This document shows positions 32,984 to 43,870 of a stretch of 64,000 nucleotides of DNA, in pieces. The stretch's first letter is position 1, and each line of letters begins with the position of its first letter. Both the position numbers and the translations under genes were made by a program. The stretch comes from Forficula auricularia (lineage: Eukaryota; Arthropoda; Insecta; Dermaptera; Forficulidae), in contig JALMQS010000030.1 in assembly GCA_024734495.1 (NCBI GenBank), forward strand, positions 5,247,712-5,311,711. Direction: 5' to 3'. The notes beneath the pieces were generated by a model, which was given only the letters and a program-made list of their open reading frames with translations, was not told where the DNA came from and made no database searches.

Positions 32984-33249
32984 TTTTGTCTGTAATAAAA
33001 ATAATCTTTTCTTCGTTCCCTAAATTTGAATTTGTTATTAATTGTCTTTACACGGCCTCGTTGTGGTCGCGCCCCGGGTGAAGAGAAAATTATTTTCGAT
33101 CTTTGGGGTCTGCGATCGATTGGGAGGCGCTGGAATAATTAATTGTTTAATTAATGAATCAAGGCCTACGCTGCGAAAAATGAACGAGGAGAGGATTAAA
33201 AAAGAAATTCCATAATTCATATAGACAAAAGGTATTAGTTTGGTTTCGG

Positions 33250-33344
33250 GGATCAGTAGCTTAGTGGATGTAGGAGGTAAACCTCTTATGACAAAGCATT
33301 GCAGTACATATGCAAAGATCCCGGGTTCGAGCCCCGGTTGATCC
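33250..33344 (+). tRNA. tRNA-like sequence in the second tandem unit
   Basis: Same as 32889-32983, with a C-to-T change in the 3' acceptor strand that leaves a G-T pair. All other stems are unchanged. Confidence 0.35.
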
Positions 33345-33527
33345 TTTTGTCTGTAATAAAAATAATCTTTTCTTCGTTCCCTAAATTTGGATAATTTTTA
33401 ATTATTCTAAACTTGGTTATTTTTGTCACCTGATAGTTGAGTTTATAATTTTGCTTTTAGTGAATTTTATTCTCGACAATTTAATTCATACACTAAAAGT
33501 TCCATAAGCAACGGTGTTTTTGTCACT

Positions 33528-33817
33528 ATGACAGCGAAAAAAGTTTACCCTAACTTTTCCAGCGACAAAACTGAACCTAGCTTTAAGATTCTAGTAGGCC
33601 TGCATCATCGGTGTCATTAAAACCGTACCTTCAGTTAGACCAAGAACATCATAGAGAAATCATTGGTTCCATTCGTACTACCATTCAGGAAACCGTTACT
33701 ACCACCGCTCAAAATACCAGCATGCCGCAAACTATTAACAAAAAACGTAGAAGTTCTGAAAATCAAGTTGTTTATAAGAATTGTATTTTTAACAATTGTA
33801 CTTTTCCTCTAAATTAA
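33528..33817 (+). pseudogene. Small frameshifted ORF, unrecognised
   Basis: An ATG at 33528 opens a frame of about 30 codons (MTAKKVYPNFSSDKTEPSF); a second frame, open from before 33611 to the stop at 33817, continues with SLKPYLQLDQEHHREIIGSI and ends with NCIFNNCTFPLN. Compatible sequence character suggests one protein of about 95 residues broken by a frameshift near 33575. The basic stretch NKKRRSSE could be nuclear localisation. The element to which it belongs is unknown; a foldback follows at 33890. Confidence 0.3.
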
Positions 33818-33889
33818 ATAAACTAATTTATGTCTTAATTTTGTTAATTTTGTGATTTACGTATTGATTCATTAAATTGTCTTACCGAA

Positions 33890-34110
33890 TTACACTCAAG
33901 CTTTTTTTTGGGTCGAAGTAAACTTGATATTTTATAATTCGAGTTTTGTTGCCTTTGGGCAATTTAACTCAAAAAACTACCAGAAAAAATTACTCGTCCT
34001 ACGGACTCGTAATTTTTTCCACAGGTAGTTTTTTTTTCGTTTAATTGCCAGGCAACAAAATTCTCATTGAAATGTCAAGTTTACTTCGGCAAAAAAAGCT
34101 CTCGTGTAAT
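33890..34110. repeat. Imperfect foldback (arms ~90 bp)
   Basis: AATTACACTCAAGC near 33891 and GCTCTCGTGTAATT near 34100 begin and end opposed arms that share AAGTAAACTTGA and TTTGTTGCC blocks. The loop is AT-rich around 33990. Confidence 0.65.
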
Positions 34111-34607
34111 TATAAGTGAAAATAGCTTTAGGTGAGTATATGTAAATCCATATTTTTAAAAAGTGGATCATTATTGCGAACCCAGGAGGAATATTTCTTT
34201 CTGGGTAGATATTATTTATGAAATTTTAATAAAGAGACATTAATAAATATTTCTTTCAGTTCAATGTCTGATTGCAGGGCCATACATTCAATCAGAAAGT
34301 TTGCAGTTAAAATATTTAAATTTAATAAAAATGGTTCAAAATATGCAAAAATTGGGAATATTTTTTCGTAAATCTCGATATAACATATTTTTTCACTTTC
34401 AAAATTGAAAATTTGCCATTTATTCTTCGAAACCTTTATGAGAGATTTTCTAATTTCTTATTATTTTAGAAAAAAAAATATTAGGTCAAATTGTATCAGA
34501 TATTTATCTTTTCCAGTAACATAAAAATCTCAATGTTTTAAAGAAATTTATAATTTTAAGTCGGGGCGCATCAATTGTTGTAACTGGGCCGCAGGTCGGC
34601 CAGCCCT

Positions 34608-35131
34608 GATATGAATCTCGTACTTATCTCTAGATATATAGAAAAATATTATTTTTATTTTTTAAAAATTTGTGTCCCGTATTTTTTGATTTTAATTCTT
34701 TTTTTAACGCATCAGCTTTCATTTTTTTCAATTTAAAACACTCAGAAATCAAGTTTCTAATAATTTGGACTGCGTTAACTTGTGCCAAATCAAAACATCA
34801 ATTTTTGAAAAAATCGCAGTTTTTCCTTCATAAAATAATCCATTAATTCTAGAAACCTTATTCTTGTCTCATTTCCTATGAAATTTTGTTGACTTAAATT
34901 TTTATTCGGGCCACTTTTTTGTTAAAACTTTTTGATTTGAAGATATTCAGGATTTTCCAAGACAGAGTATGATGGGAATCCTCAAAAATGACTTTTTAAT
35001 CAAATGCCAAAAACCATCAACATTCAATTACACATCTGCTGCTTCCAAATTTTGCCTTATTTTATTTTCATTTTGCATTATATTTAAACAAAGTAATTAC
35101 AATGTATATTTTCGTTTTAGAGTGTCTTTTT
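34608..35131. other. AT-rich stretch without recognised features
   Basis: Nothing recognised. Confidence 0.35.
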
Positions 35132-35700
35132 ACTTTACCATACAGGGTATGGTCAAGTATTGTAATCGTGCATGAAAAAAGTGTTTTTTTTTCCTTCTTT
35201 TTTTTCGAAATATCTCAAAAACGGCTGAAACTATTTTGATTAAAAAAATTGAGCGAAGCCATGGAATTTCGCTCTAAAAAAAAGCTTTTATAAGTGAACA
35301 TCGAAAAAATTATATTTTTTGAGATAATAATTGTTTTGTCAAAATGTCTGTTAGTTATTCTGTGCGTACCAATTTTTTGTGGACGAGCTAGCTCAAAAAC
35401 TAGCGTGAATATCGAAACCAAATTTCACACGTAGTTTTGGTCCATTGAGATTAAGAGCTGATTATATTTTGATGCATATCGACCCAAAATTAAGGGGGGT
35501 AGAGGGGGGGTTAAAAATTAAAAATCTAGCCATTTGAGCAAGCTCAACCAAATTTTTTGTATACATAATCAGTGGGACCCCAGAAGTCTAAAAATGCACA
35601 AACTAACCGCCCGAAATGGGGGGGGGTGTAGGGTCAAAAAATGAAAATCTTGGCCATTTACCAAACTCAACCAATTTTTTTAATTTTCACAAAGTAAATT
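35132..35700 (+). mobile_element. CATACAGGG-family element, right end truncated
   Basis: Starts ACTTTACCATACAGGGTATG; collinear with 23385-23950 and 40800-41240, then homology stops after CCAAACTCAACCAA. Contains runs of seven or eight G that may be sequencing-sensitive. Confidence 0.7.
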
Positions 35701-35830
35701 GTTCCATCAAAGAAGAAATGAGCTTATCCCAAAAAGAAAATGAAAATATAATTTTTTAATTGTTTTAAATCAGATGAGAATGTACGGTCATTTTATGACG
35801 CTCTATTGCTATTTACTGTAAATAAATATT

Positions 35831-35989
35831 GGTGTTATATAAGTGAAATGTATTCAAATCATTATATGTATGTAACTAAATGGTAAAGCAAAACCAAGTG
35901 ACAAAGTGTTTAGAAGAAATTTGATCAAGAGCCTGAGGAAGCTGGAATAAATCAGCGAAACGTCTCAATTGATTGTACAATATAACACC
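35831..35989 (+). mobile_element. Short element with 10-bp inverted ends and a hammerhead-like motif
   Basis: GGTGTTATAT at 35831-35840 and its complement at 35980-35989 bound a 159-bp unit containing the motif at 35923-35974. Confidence 0.45.
35923..35974 (+). ncRNA. Hammerhead-like motif (family c)
   Basis: CTGAGGA at 35933-35939, one extra A, stem II GCTG/CAGC (35941-35944 with 35953-35956) around an eight-base loop, GAAAC at 35957-35961 and GTC at 35962-35964. A distal stem I helix of six pairs is available: GATCAA (35923-35928) with TTGATT (35969-35974), separated from the core by an internal loop. All core nucleotides are present. Confidence 0.5.
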
Positions 35990-36020
35990 GAGTTTCATTG
36001 TTCCCTTTTCCCCTGAATTT

Positions 36021-37149
36021 GTTGTATTTATTATTTTTTATTTTAATAACTTTTAATACTTTAAATTATCTAATTTGACTGTTGATTTATTTTTAATACT
36101 GGATAAGGTAAAATTATATGGAGTGGATTAAACATAATATTTTCGTTATTTGATTAAAATTTAAAATTTATTTGTTGATTTTTGGTAGATATTGTGAGTT
36201 ATAAAAATATTTCTCGCCAGAGATGATTAAATAATTATTTTTGACGCATAGCCTGAGGAATAATACTAATACCGAATTTCGTGATTTATATTAATAAATA
36301 AATTTTCAAATAATTAAAAAGACGAAGATGAAACAAATAACATGATATCTAGGGGCTGAAATTCTTTTCCAGTCAATCTCTTTCTCAATTTTTCTTTCAT
36401 TAATCAATCCTTCAATACCCGAGTTTACAATCAACTAAATTTTAATTCCTACCCTCCAATAGTTACTTCTTTTTTCATAAATAAAAGTGCTCATACTACA
36501 TCTAAATAAATAAAAATGATAATTTTCAAATGATGCTAGAATCCTTGGAATCGGAAGACTTGACATACAAGCCTTTCTCAGCCCTTCTTTGTGAATGTGA
36601 TTTATAAGATTATGAAATCGATTGTTTTTTAGAGCAACATAATTGAGTGAATTAATAAAATATGTACCACGAAAATAGAAATCAGTGGCGTGGGGTCCAT
36701 GGATGCTGTGGATGCGGCGCATCCCTAAATTTTCAAAGATTTAGAGAATTAAATTTTCTTTTTGCCCAGAGTAACAGAATTTTTATAACTATATAATTTT
36801 TATAATTCTTTTATTGTCTCCTTCATTTAGAGAATTTTTATAAATATATAAGGTCGATTTCAAAATTTCCGAAGGATATTTAAATTTTCAAATTATTATT
36901 CATTATTTCAAATATTTCTATAAAAAAACATTGTTTGTTTTGGAAAGTATATTGGATCTCGAAATGAAATAAAATTGTTTCATAGTCTCAAGGGGCAATT
37001 AAAATGAATGATTTTTCCAAAAAGGGTGCCGATAGAAGGTTTGAAATCCCTGCCTGGAATATCTTCCAGTTCAAGCATGTCAAAGACAAGTCTAGACAAG
37101 TTTTAGTCGAATAAAAATTGTTCTCGTTGAGGAAATATTATTATAAAAA
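36021..37149. other. AT-rich region, no gene recognised
   Basis: A CAGTGGCGTGGGGTCCATGG block at 36684 resembles a hAT-type terminus; 36765-36830 holds a shortened copy of the family-a terminal sequence (TTTTATTGTCTCCTTCATT). A 95-codon minus frame at 36435-36722 has no recognisable domain. Confidence 0.3.
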
Positions 37150-37565
37150 AGAGAATCTTTGGACTAATCCATTTCTAAGAACTCTAAATACATAAGATCA
37201 GAAATAACTAAGAGTGCTATAGAGAGGTCATAGCTTGCTTATAGCAATAGAATTGGAAAAATTTAAGATTTTCTCATAGAGCAGTGTGATTCATTGTGAA
37301 AGATGGTCGTTTTCCATCTCAGGGACTGTGGAGTCACATGATTTAATTTCTGACTCATGCCCTCACTCACACAAATCACTATCTGTTTGGGGGTGAAGGT
37401 ACTAAAATATATTTTTAAAAAATCTAATGTTAAATTTGAAAAATAACGAAAATGATGCCTTATTCAATGAAATTTGCAAAAAATAAGCTAAGATTGAAAT
37501 TAAATTTCAAAAAATGATCGGTACTTTTTTGAACAGCATCCCCTGGCTGAAAAGTCACCAACCGC
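37150..37565. repeat. Dispersed ~430-bp repeat, copy 1
   Basis: Direct-orientation copy of 52030-52462. Shared landmarks: GGACTAATCCATTTCTAAGA, GTCATAGCTTGCTTATA, TTTCCATCTCAGGGACTG, AATGTTAAATTTGAA. Family identity unknown. Confidence 0.7.
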
Positions 37566-38940
37566 CACAGATAGAAAAAAAAAATATCTGTGATCCTCAT
37601 CTACATAGTCTCACGGTGGAAGTGAAACTTATTTTCCCGTTATATAAAAATAACATCTACGGCTAAATAATTTATATTTCCTAATTTTAATAAATTTTAT
37701 TTGTCATGAACTATTAGAGGATTTTAAAATAATAATTTAAATTTACTAATTTTAATAAATTTTATTTGTCGTGACCTTAGTGGGTTTTAAAAAAAATATT
37801 AAATCAAAGAGATACGTCGCTAAAGAAGTTTCCCTTCAATAATTCCTTACAATTTATAATTTTAGAAAATTAAACTCATATATATGTCTCGCCTTTTTCT
37901 TTGTTTTGGTATCTCATTTTATCGTCATTTCTTCTCATATTGTCGTTTTACGTAAGTGGATGTCTTCGAATCACGTTTTCTCACTGACACGCCTTCACGT
38001 TACCCTTTATATTATAGTTTCTAAAAAAAAGGCACATAGAGAATGGGCCAGAAATGAGAGCAGGAATGCCAAATTTTCTAATAATATTTTGGTTTATATA
38101 TAATTTCATTTAGTCCACAGTCGTGTCCAGACAAGGGTGAATTTGAACATTGCATAGATGAGAAATCATTTGAGTGTAAAATATTGTCTTGACCTGAATA
38201 TCAAGTCAAGTTTCCTTGACCCTCTGTAGAAACATCTCCGCCCTGTTACTTTTTTATAGATACTCCTTTGTTGATGTTCATATGAATCGCATGAATACGC
38301 CCTTAAAACCCCTCAAGCTTGAAATATGTATTTCGCCACCATCCTGCACCCTTTCAAAGTCAAATTAGGAAATAAATTATGAGTACAAATAAATTGATCA
38401 GTTTATTTTTCTCGATAACTTCATAGTGAATTAGAACAAATCTGTAGTGAAATGCTTTTTTTACATACATATATTAACTCTTTAGAATTTGGAAATAACA
38501 ATACTGTAATTTCTAATATGACACTGTTTTATCTTAATTGACTTGTCTAATTTTTTAAAATCAATACAACTTTATCTAAATTTTGAAGGGGGCATATCAG
38601 ATTTGTGACAAAATGTGACTGGGGGGCCCGAGGATCAAAAAAATTGTGATGTCACAAAAGTCAAATGAAAAAAATTTTCAAGTATATTTTTTAGATTTCA
38701 GGTTATCTCTGACATGGATGCAAACTCGTTTTAAGTCACTTTGAAGAAAATCCAAGAAAATTGCTTTTGAAATAAATTTAGGGATAAAATTGGGAAAAAA
38801 AACCCGAAAATGGAGACAAATGCCCAGAAACGTGAAAAATAATTAGTACCAGATTGACCCTTTTTTTTGATTGTAAAACTGATTGTAGTTTCGGTTAATT
38901 GTTGATTTGAAATAATGATAAATATCAAAATTTCGATTTA
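37566..38940. other. AT-rich stretch without recognised genes
   Basis: A TAATAAATTTTATTTGTC block is duplicated at about 37688 and 37750. A 65-codon plus frame at 37906-38103 is unsupported. Confidence 0.3.
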
Positions 38941-38954
38941 ATGTTTTCTTACCT

Positions 38955-39075
38955 AGAGTCAAAAAAGGCCGAGGTGGGTAGGGTGCGGGTTGTGGTGTGG
39001 GGGCGGGGGTTGGGCATGGTGCGGGGGGTGGGGGTGCTGGGTGGGTGGGGTTCGAGGGCTGGGGGTCCAGGGGCA
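38955..39075. repeat. G-rich low-complexity patch
   Basis: Irregular GGGGTNGGG runs very like the interior of the MITE at 4565-5137, and complementary in type to 62690-62815. Proline-rich frames over it are composition artefacts. Confidence 0.6.
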
Positions 39076-39143
39076 TCGCAAACAATTTTAATTTTTTTTC
39101 AGGATTAACTTTATTTAGACAACTTTTTAAAGCCCATATTTAT

Positions 39144-39182
39144 ACTGTTTCGGCTTGAAGAGAAAAGCCATCTTCAGGTCTA
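39144..39182 (-). ncRNA. Hammerhead-like motif (family k)
   Basis: Minus strand: CTGAAGA, one extra T, five-pair stem II GGCTT/AAGCC around an eight-base loop, GAAAC, then AGTA in place of GTC. Core complete except for the changed cleavage region. Confidence 0.35.
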
Positions 39183-39484
39183 CAATTAAAATAACTTGTT
39201 GAATTATGCCTATAAAAATCTGAATAAATTCATACAAAAATTGTTGTTTTTTGAATTTTTGAACCAGAAGTTGTAAAACTAGAAAGCTTATAAATTCTCC
39301 CCATTGCAAATACAAATAGTTTATCAAAAGAAGAAACTTTCTACAGCCTTTCGTTTTTAAAAGTTATCTAGATTCAGGCACACAGACGGAAAAAATCAAA
39401 ATTATTTTTCTCCCCGTTTTAGACATTTTTCAACAAAAAGAGCAAAAAAATGAATAGAAGCCTGCCTGGTGTAACAGGAATTGA

Positions 39485-39781
39485 TCAGTAGTAATCAGAC
39501 GGTGTTGTCGTAAAATCAGCAGTATACTGCTGTATACCATCCACTACAGTCCTGATATTAGATCCATGGGCTGACTTTTTTTTTGCTCTTAGACCATTAC
39601 GGGCTCTCCTTTTACAAATAATTGTTAATAGGCTACTGTCAACTTGGAGAAATTGAAGTTTTTGGCCGGGAAAATCGGGAAATAACCTGGAATTTGAAAA
39701 TTGTGTTTCAGTTTCCACCCTGTTCCTGATTTGCCCCCTCCCCCTAGGACAAAAGCTAGGCACATTGTTTATTTCCATCAA
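39485..39781 (-). CDS. Unrecognised 98-codon frame
   Basis: Starts with MMEINNVPSFCPRGRGQIRN; mixed composition, no domain recognised. It begins within a fragment (39765-39860) of the foldback family seen at 21172-21472, so it is probably repeat-derived or spurious. Confidence 0.15.
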   Translation of the reverse strand: MMEINNVPSFCPRGRGQIRNRVETETQFSNSRLFPDFPGQKLQFLQVDSSLLTIICKRRARNGLRAKKKSAHGSNIRTVVDGIQQYTADFTTTPSDYY

Positions 39782-39859
39782 GCAGAGGACAACTTTTGTT
39801 TCTCTTTATGATTCAAAAACTCATCTGCTATTCTGCTGCAAAATAAAAACTTTTCATTT

Positions 39860-40799
39860 GCGGATGTTGTCTAAAGGTTTTTCAGAAATAAAATTAATCA
39901 ATTTTCCATGAAAAGTAATCATCTCTTCACCCTTATTTATTCTTCTTGTTTGTTTGTTATTTTTTCTTGAAATGCAAATTATTAAGTATTTAGTTTTTGT
40001 TAATGTATGTATTTTATTTTTTGCCTTAAAATAAACGCTTGAATTTTAAAATCCTCTATCTTTTTCTTCCATAGATACAAGAATCGATTTCAGCCTGGAG
40101 CTCTTGCATTTATGCATTCAGGAGTTAACGAATTTCAATAACTGCTGTACACCTCATTATAAAATAAAATCTTTCAATAAGGCGCGTCACGTTATAAGAA
40201 TAGTCTATCTAACTCTGAATGGCTGGAAGACAAAATCTGTCCATAAACCGTCTGGATATCATAGGTAGATACTTTTATATCGAATTGCTACCTCAGCAAG
40301 GAAAAAAAAGTCCAAGGATCAAGAACATAATAAACTAGATTTAGGTCACACCATATAAAAAAGAAAAAGTTTTTAAGAAGAAAAGTGACACTTAATAGGA
40401 ATCTCTAACTTAGCTCATTGAATTCTCCAATTACTTTAAAGTTAGTTAGGTAAAAGGAAAAGAAATTTCGGCAAACAACATAATTCAGGATGATTTATCT
40501 TCTGACATTTCTAATATATATATTTTTTAGAAAGAAAAAAACTAACTTAAGTAAGTTTTAGATGGAAAAATTAGTTACATTAGTTGAGGAAGCGAAAAGA
40601 AGATTTCAAATTTCACTTCTAAAAAAAAGTTTCAAAAGTCAAGAAATAGAAAAAATATATAAAAGAATATATTCAAACGTTCTTGCCTATTCGACAATTT
40701 AACTGAGTTCTGATTAGAAACGGCGAAGATAAATTATCCGATACTATTTAATTATGCAGAGGCTGGGTTGGAATCTAAGATACATCTGAGTTTGGGGTT
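39860..40799. other. AT-rich stretch without recognised features
   Basis: Nothing recognised. Confidence 0.35.
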
Positions 40800-41403
40800 T
40801 TAACCGCGAAACCATGGCATTTCGCTCTACAAAAAAGCTCTAATAAGTGAACATCGAAAAAATTATATTTTTCGAGATAATAATTGTTTTGTCAAAATGT
40901 CTGTTAGTCTGTCTGGTTGTCCGGATGTCTGGTTGTCCGTTAGTCTGTGCGTTACCAAATTTTTGTGGATGAGCTAGCTCAAAAACTAGTGTGAATATCG
41001 AAAACAAATTTCACAGGTAGCTTTGGTCCATTGAGATTAAGAGCTGATTAGATTTTGGTGCATATCGAGCGAAAATTAAGGGGGTGGAGGGGGGGGTTAA
41101 AAATTAAAAATCTAGGCCATTTGAGCAAACTCAACCAAATTTTGTATACATAATCAGTGGACCCCCAGAAGTCTAAAAATGCAAAAACTAACCGCCCAAA
41201 GGGGGGGGTGTAGGGTCAAAAAATGAAAATCTAGGCTCTTGTACCAAACTCAACCAAATTTTGTATACATAATCAGTGGGCCCCCAGGAGTCTAAAAATG
41301 CAAAAACTAACCCCCCCCCCCTAAATGAATATAAATAATTTTATTAAATATTAAATATAAGTGAGGGGCCAGGTTGTATGGTAAAGTCAAGTGGATGGCC
41401 ACA
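40800..41403 (+). mobile_element. CATACAGGG-family element, left end truncated
   Basis: Begins at AACCGCGAAACCATGGC and runs through both ACTAACC blocks to ATGGTAAAGTCAAGTGGATG. Has tandem GTCTGGTTGTCCG words (40908-40940) of varying number among copies. Its right end is joined directly to an ACCGACTTC-family element. Confidence 0.7.
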
Positions 41404-41404
41404 T

Positions 41405-42065
41405 CGGAACACGACAGTTTTTTTTTTTTATCTACTTATGTTACCGGATTTCTTCGCCAATTATGAACCGATTTTGATGATTTTTTTTGCATTGGGTTCA
41501 GTATAGTTTCCGATTGGAACCATATTAATTTTATTCCCATATTAATATTTGATCAAGTTCTGACGATATGATCAATGACAAAATATCGGAAATCTCCAAT
41601 TCATATGAGCAAATAATCGAAATTATAATAAAAAATATTTTATAAAAAAACAATCTTAAAACGTTCATTTGAAACCCGATAACGTTTCGAGAGAATTCCT
41701 CTATTTATGAATTGAATTTTATTATCATTTTCCGATTCATTCGCACGAATTTTTCTTTTACGAGATGCATATGTATTATCTTAAAACTCACTATTGTCAA
41801 CATCACTAAAAATGAGAAAAATAAAAATAATTTTTCGAAAAAAAATAAAAAACCGACTTCAAAATAATTAAATGCAACAAATAAAATAATACAACTCGAA
41901 AATCAAATGAAATGCACTAAAAGGTATAAAATAATTATCTAATCTTTTTAACCCTCTTAAAAGGGAGAATGGTAGAAAAATACAATCTTAAAACGTTCAT
42001 TTAAAACCCGCTAACATTTCGAGAGAATTCCTCTATTTATGAATTGAATTTTGTTATCATTTTCT
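41405..42065 (+). mobile_element. ACCGACTTC-family sequences, two partial segments
   Basis: 41405-41945 follows the family order (GGATTTCTTCGCCAATTATG, TGCATTGGGTTCAGTATAG, ACCGACTTCAAAATAATT); the segment 41970-42065 repeats the AATCTTAAAACGTTCATTT to GAATTCCTCTATTTATG part a second time. Confidence 0.6.
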
Positions 42066-42084
42066 GTTTTTCCTTATCAACTTA

Positions 42085-42230
42085 ATTGAGAATTTCTAGG
42101 GAAAATAAAATATTAGTTTTCCAAAAACTGAACTAATTTTAAATAGTATATTTTATAAATAGTTAAAAGTGTATACTTTAGTATGAAATTCTCCAAAAAA
42201 ACAATTTTTTGAACCCTCTCTTAAAAGGAA
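42085..42230. repeat. Dispersed repeat ending TTTTTGAACCCTCTCTT
   Basis: Related copies lie at 43595-43690 and 43725-43870 in the same orientation. They contain GAAAATAAAATATTA and TTAAAAGTGTATA words. They bracket the reverse-transcriptase relic, so that relic may be an insertion into a short tandem array. Confidence 0.6.
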
Positions 42231-42385
42231 GACTGATATTATAACTACATTACATTATTGGTCTCAATTATTCAACAATATTGAACATTTTTCTCTTTTC
42301 AACAATTAAAAAAAAATCAAAGTTCTAATAAAAATCCGTTTTGTTTTTATTTTTAAGCAGACAAAGCACTTGCAATTGAAACTAT

Positions 42386-42428
42386 ATATCACTGAGGAAG
42401 TCGAAATAAATCGACGAAACGTCTGGCC
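42386..42428 (+). ncRNA. Hammerhead-like motif (family d)
   Basis: CTGAGGA at 42392-42398, one extra A, stem II GTCG/CGAC (42400-42403 with 42412-42415) around an eight-base loop, GAAAC at 42416-42420 and GTC at 42421-42423. Only about three stem I pairs (TCA with TGG) are seen. Core complete. Confidence 0.5.
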
Positions 42429-42569
42429 CATTTAATAAAAACTCTATTTTTTTATTTTTGTCCAATTCCCTGCTATTCAAGTTTTAATTAAAATTTTCAA
42501 AAAACTAAACACATTTTTAAAATGTTTAAAATATTAAAAAATATTTATAAATGTTTAAAATATTAAAAC

Positions 42570-43567
42570 AGGCAGGAATAAAATTCAGAGAGAAGACTAA
42601 TCTACAATCTATATCAAAACCAGACGGCAATTATAAATATTGGTGATGAACACAGAGAAGCCAAAATAAAAAAAGGTGTAAGACAAGGATGTGTGCTGTC
42701 ACCCATGATTTTCAACTTATACATAGAAGAAGCGATTAAAGAATTCAAAGACAAAATTGATACAGGTATAGAAATCCAAGGTCAAAAGATCGCTATGTTA
42801 AGATTTGCCGATGACATTGCCCTTCTAGGAAGCAATAAAAAGAATTAGAGGACGCCTTGAATGGAATTAACCAAATCCTAATAGAAGAAATCAAAATGAA
42901 AATAAACAAGAATAAAACCAAGGTCCTAGTATGTACAAAAAGAACAAACGAGACAGGAATGCATCAAAATTAACCAAGAAAACCTAGAAGGAGTTAAGGA
43001 ATTCCGCTACCTAGGAAGTAAAATAACATGGGATGGGAGGAGCAAAAACGAAATTAAATCAAGAATTGCCCAAGCAAAAATGGGGTTTAATTCAAAACAA
43101 AACTACTATGCTCCTCCTCAATCAGCTTAGCAAACAGGAAGTTGCTATTGAAGACATATGTATGGAGCATAGCCATGTACGGGTGTGAAACCTGGACAAT
43201 TAGAGAAGAGGAGAGAAAGAGATTAGAGGCTTTCGAAATGTGGTGCTACAGAAGAATGATGAATATCAAATGGATGGATAAAATTACAAATGAAGAAGTT
43301 CTTGGAAGAATCGGAGAAAGAAGAACCTTGTGGAAGAGTCTGAAGAAGAGAAGAGGTCAGATGATGGGGCACACACTGAGACATGGGGGACTGCTTAGGG
43401 ATATCTTGGAGGGGGAGGTGGGAAAGAAAAGGGGAAGGGGAAGAACCAGATTAGAATATTTCAACCAAATAATTGGGGATATGGGATGCCAGACATTTAG
43501 AGAGGTTAAACAGCTGGCGGGGGACAGAGTCGAGTGGAGACGGATTGTTGCATCAAACCAGTCTTAG
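42570..43567 (+). pseudogene. Non-LTR reverse transcriptase relic with FADD box
   Basis: About 42665-42847 encodes KKGVRQGCVLSPMIFNLYIE and then RFADDIALLGSN, i.e. RT motifs with the catalytic FADD; a stop follows at about 42848. After frame breaks, 43142-43567 is an open 141-codon stretch with YGCETWTIREEE, LEAFEMWCYRRMM and TNEEVLGRI, the conserved region after the RT domain in several LINE clades. The element ends in an ATGATGATGA-type tail (43581-43590), a simple-repeat tail as in RTE-like elements. The clade is not certain. The N-terminal endonuclease is missing. Confidence 0.8.
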
Positions 43568-43870
43568 GACTGTATACTCAATGATGATGATGAAACACAT
43601 TTTAAATTGTATATTTTATATAGATTTAAATGTATATAATTTTATTTGAATATCTCGAAAATAATTACTTTTTGAACCCTCTCTTCGAAGGGTATTTGAT
43701 GCAAAGGGAGGACCCTTATTAACATGATTGAGAATTTCTACGGAAAATAAAATATTAATTTTCAAAAAGCTAAACTCATTTTAAATAGAATATTTTATAA
43801 AGAGTTAAAAGTGTATAATTTCGTTTGAATATCTCGAAAAAATAACTTTTTGAACCCTCTCTTAAGATTC

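Larger units (their letters stand above)
32040..33400. repeat. 361-bp repeat: two tandem copies plus an inverted copy
   Basis: Units 32641-33001 and 33002-33362 are nearly identical tandem copies with a 361-bp period. The region 32040-32610 is an inverted copy, itself broken by a hairpin insertion at 32229-32357. Each unit carries one 95-nt tRNA-like sequence and a TTAATTAA-rich palindromic segment. Confidence 0.85.
31263..34607. mobile_element. hAT-like non-autonomous element with duplicated left end, heavily nested
   Basis: The left end CAGGGGTGTTCAACCTTTTG occurs twice in tandem (about 31268 and 31421), followed in each case by a GGGCCGCATTTGAAGG-type region. The right end GGCCAGCCCTG is at 34597-34607, preceded by AAATCTCAATGTTTTAAAG as in the 10206-12277 element. 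Between them lie the 361-bp tRNA-bearing repeats, a small broken ORF and a foldback. Confidence 0.5.

Noticed and set aside
32677..33220. Repeated 60-codon frames starting MNYGISFLI
   Set aside because: They are copies of the 361-bp repeat read in the same way; they span a tRNA-like neighbour and have no protein features.
38843..39085. Proline-rich 80-codon minus frame
   Set aside because: Lies over the G-rich patch; no domain and no stop only because of composition.
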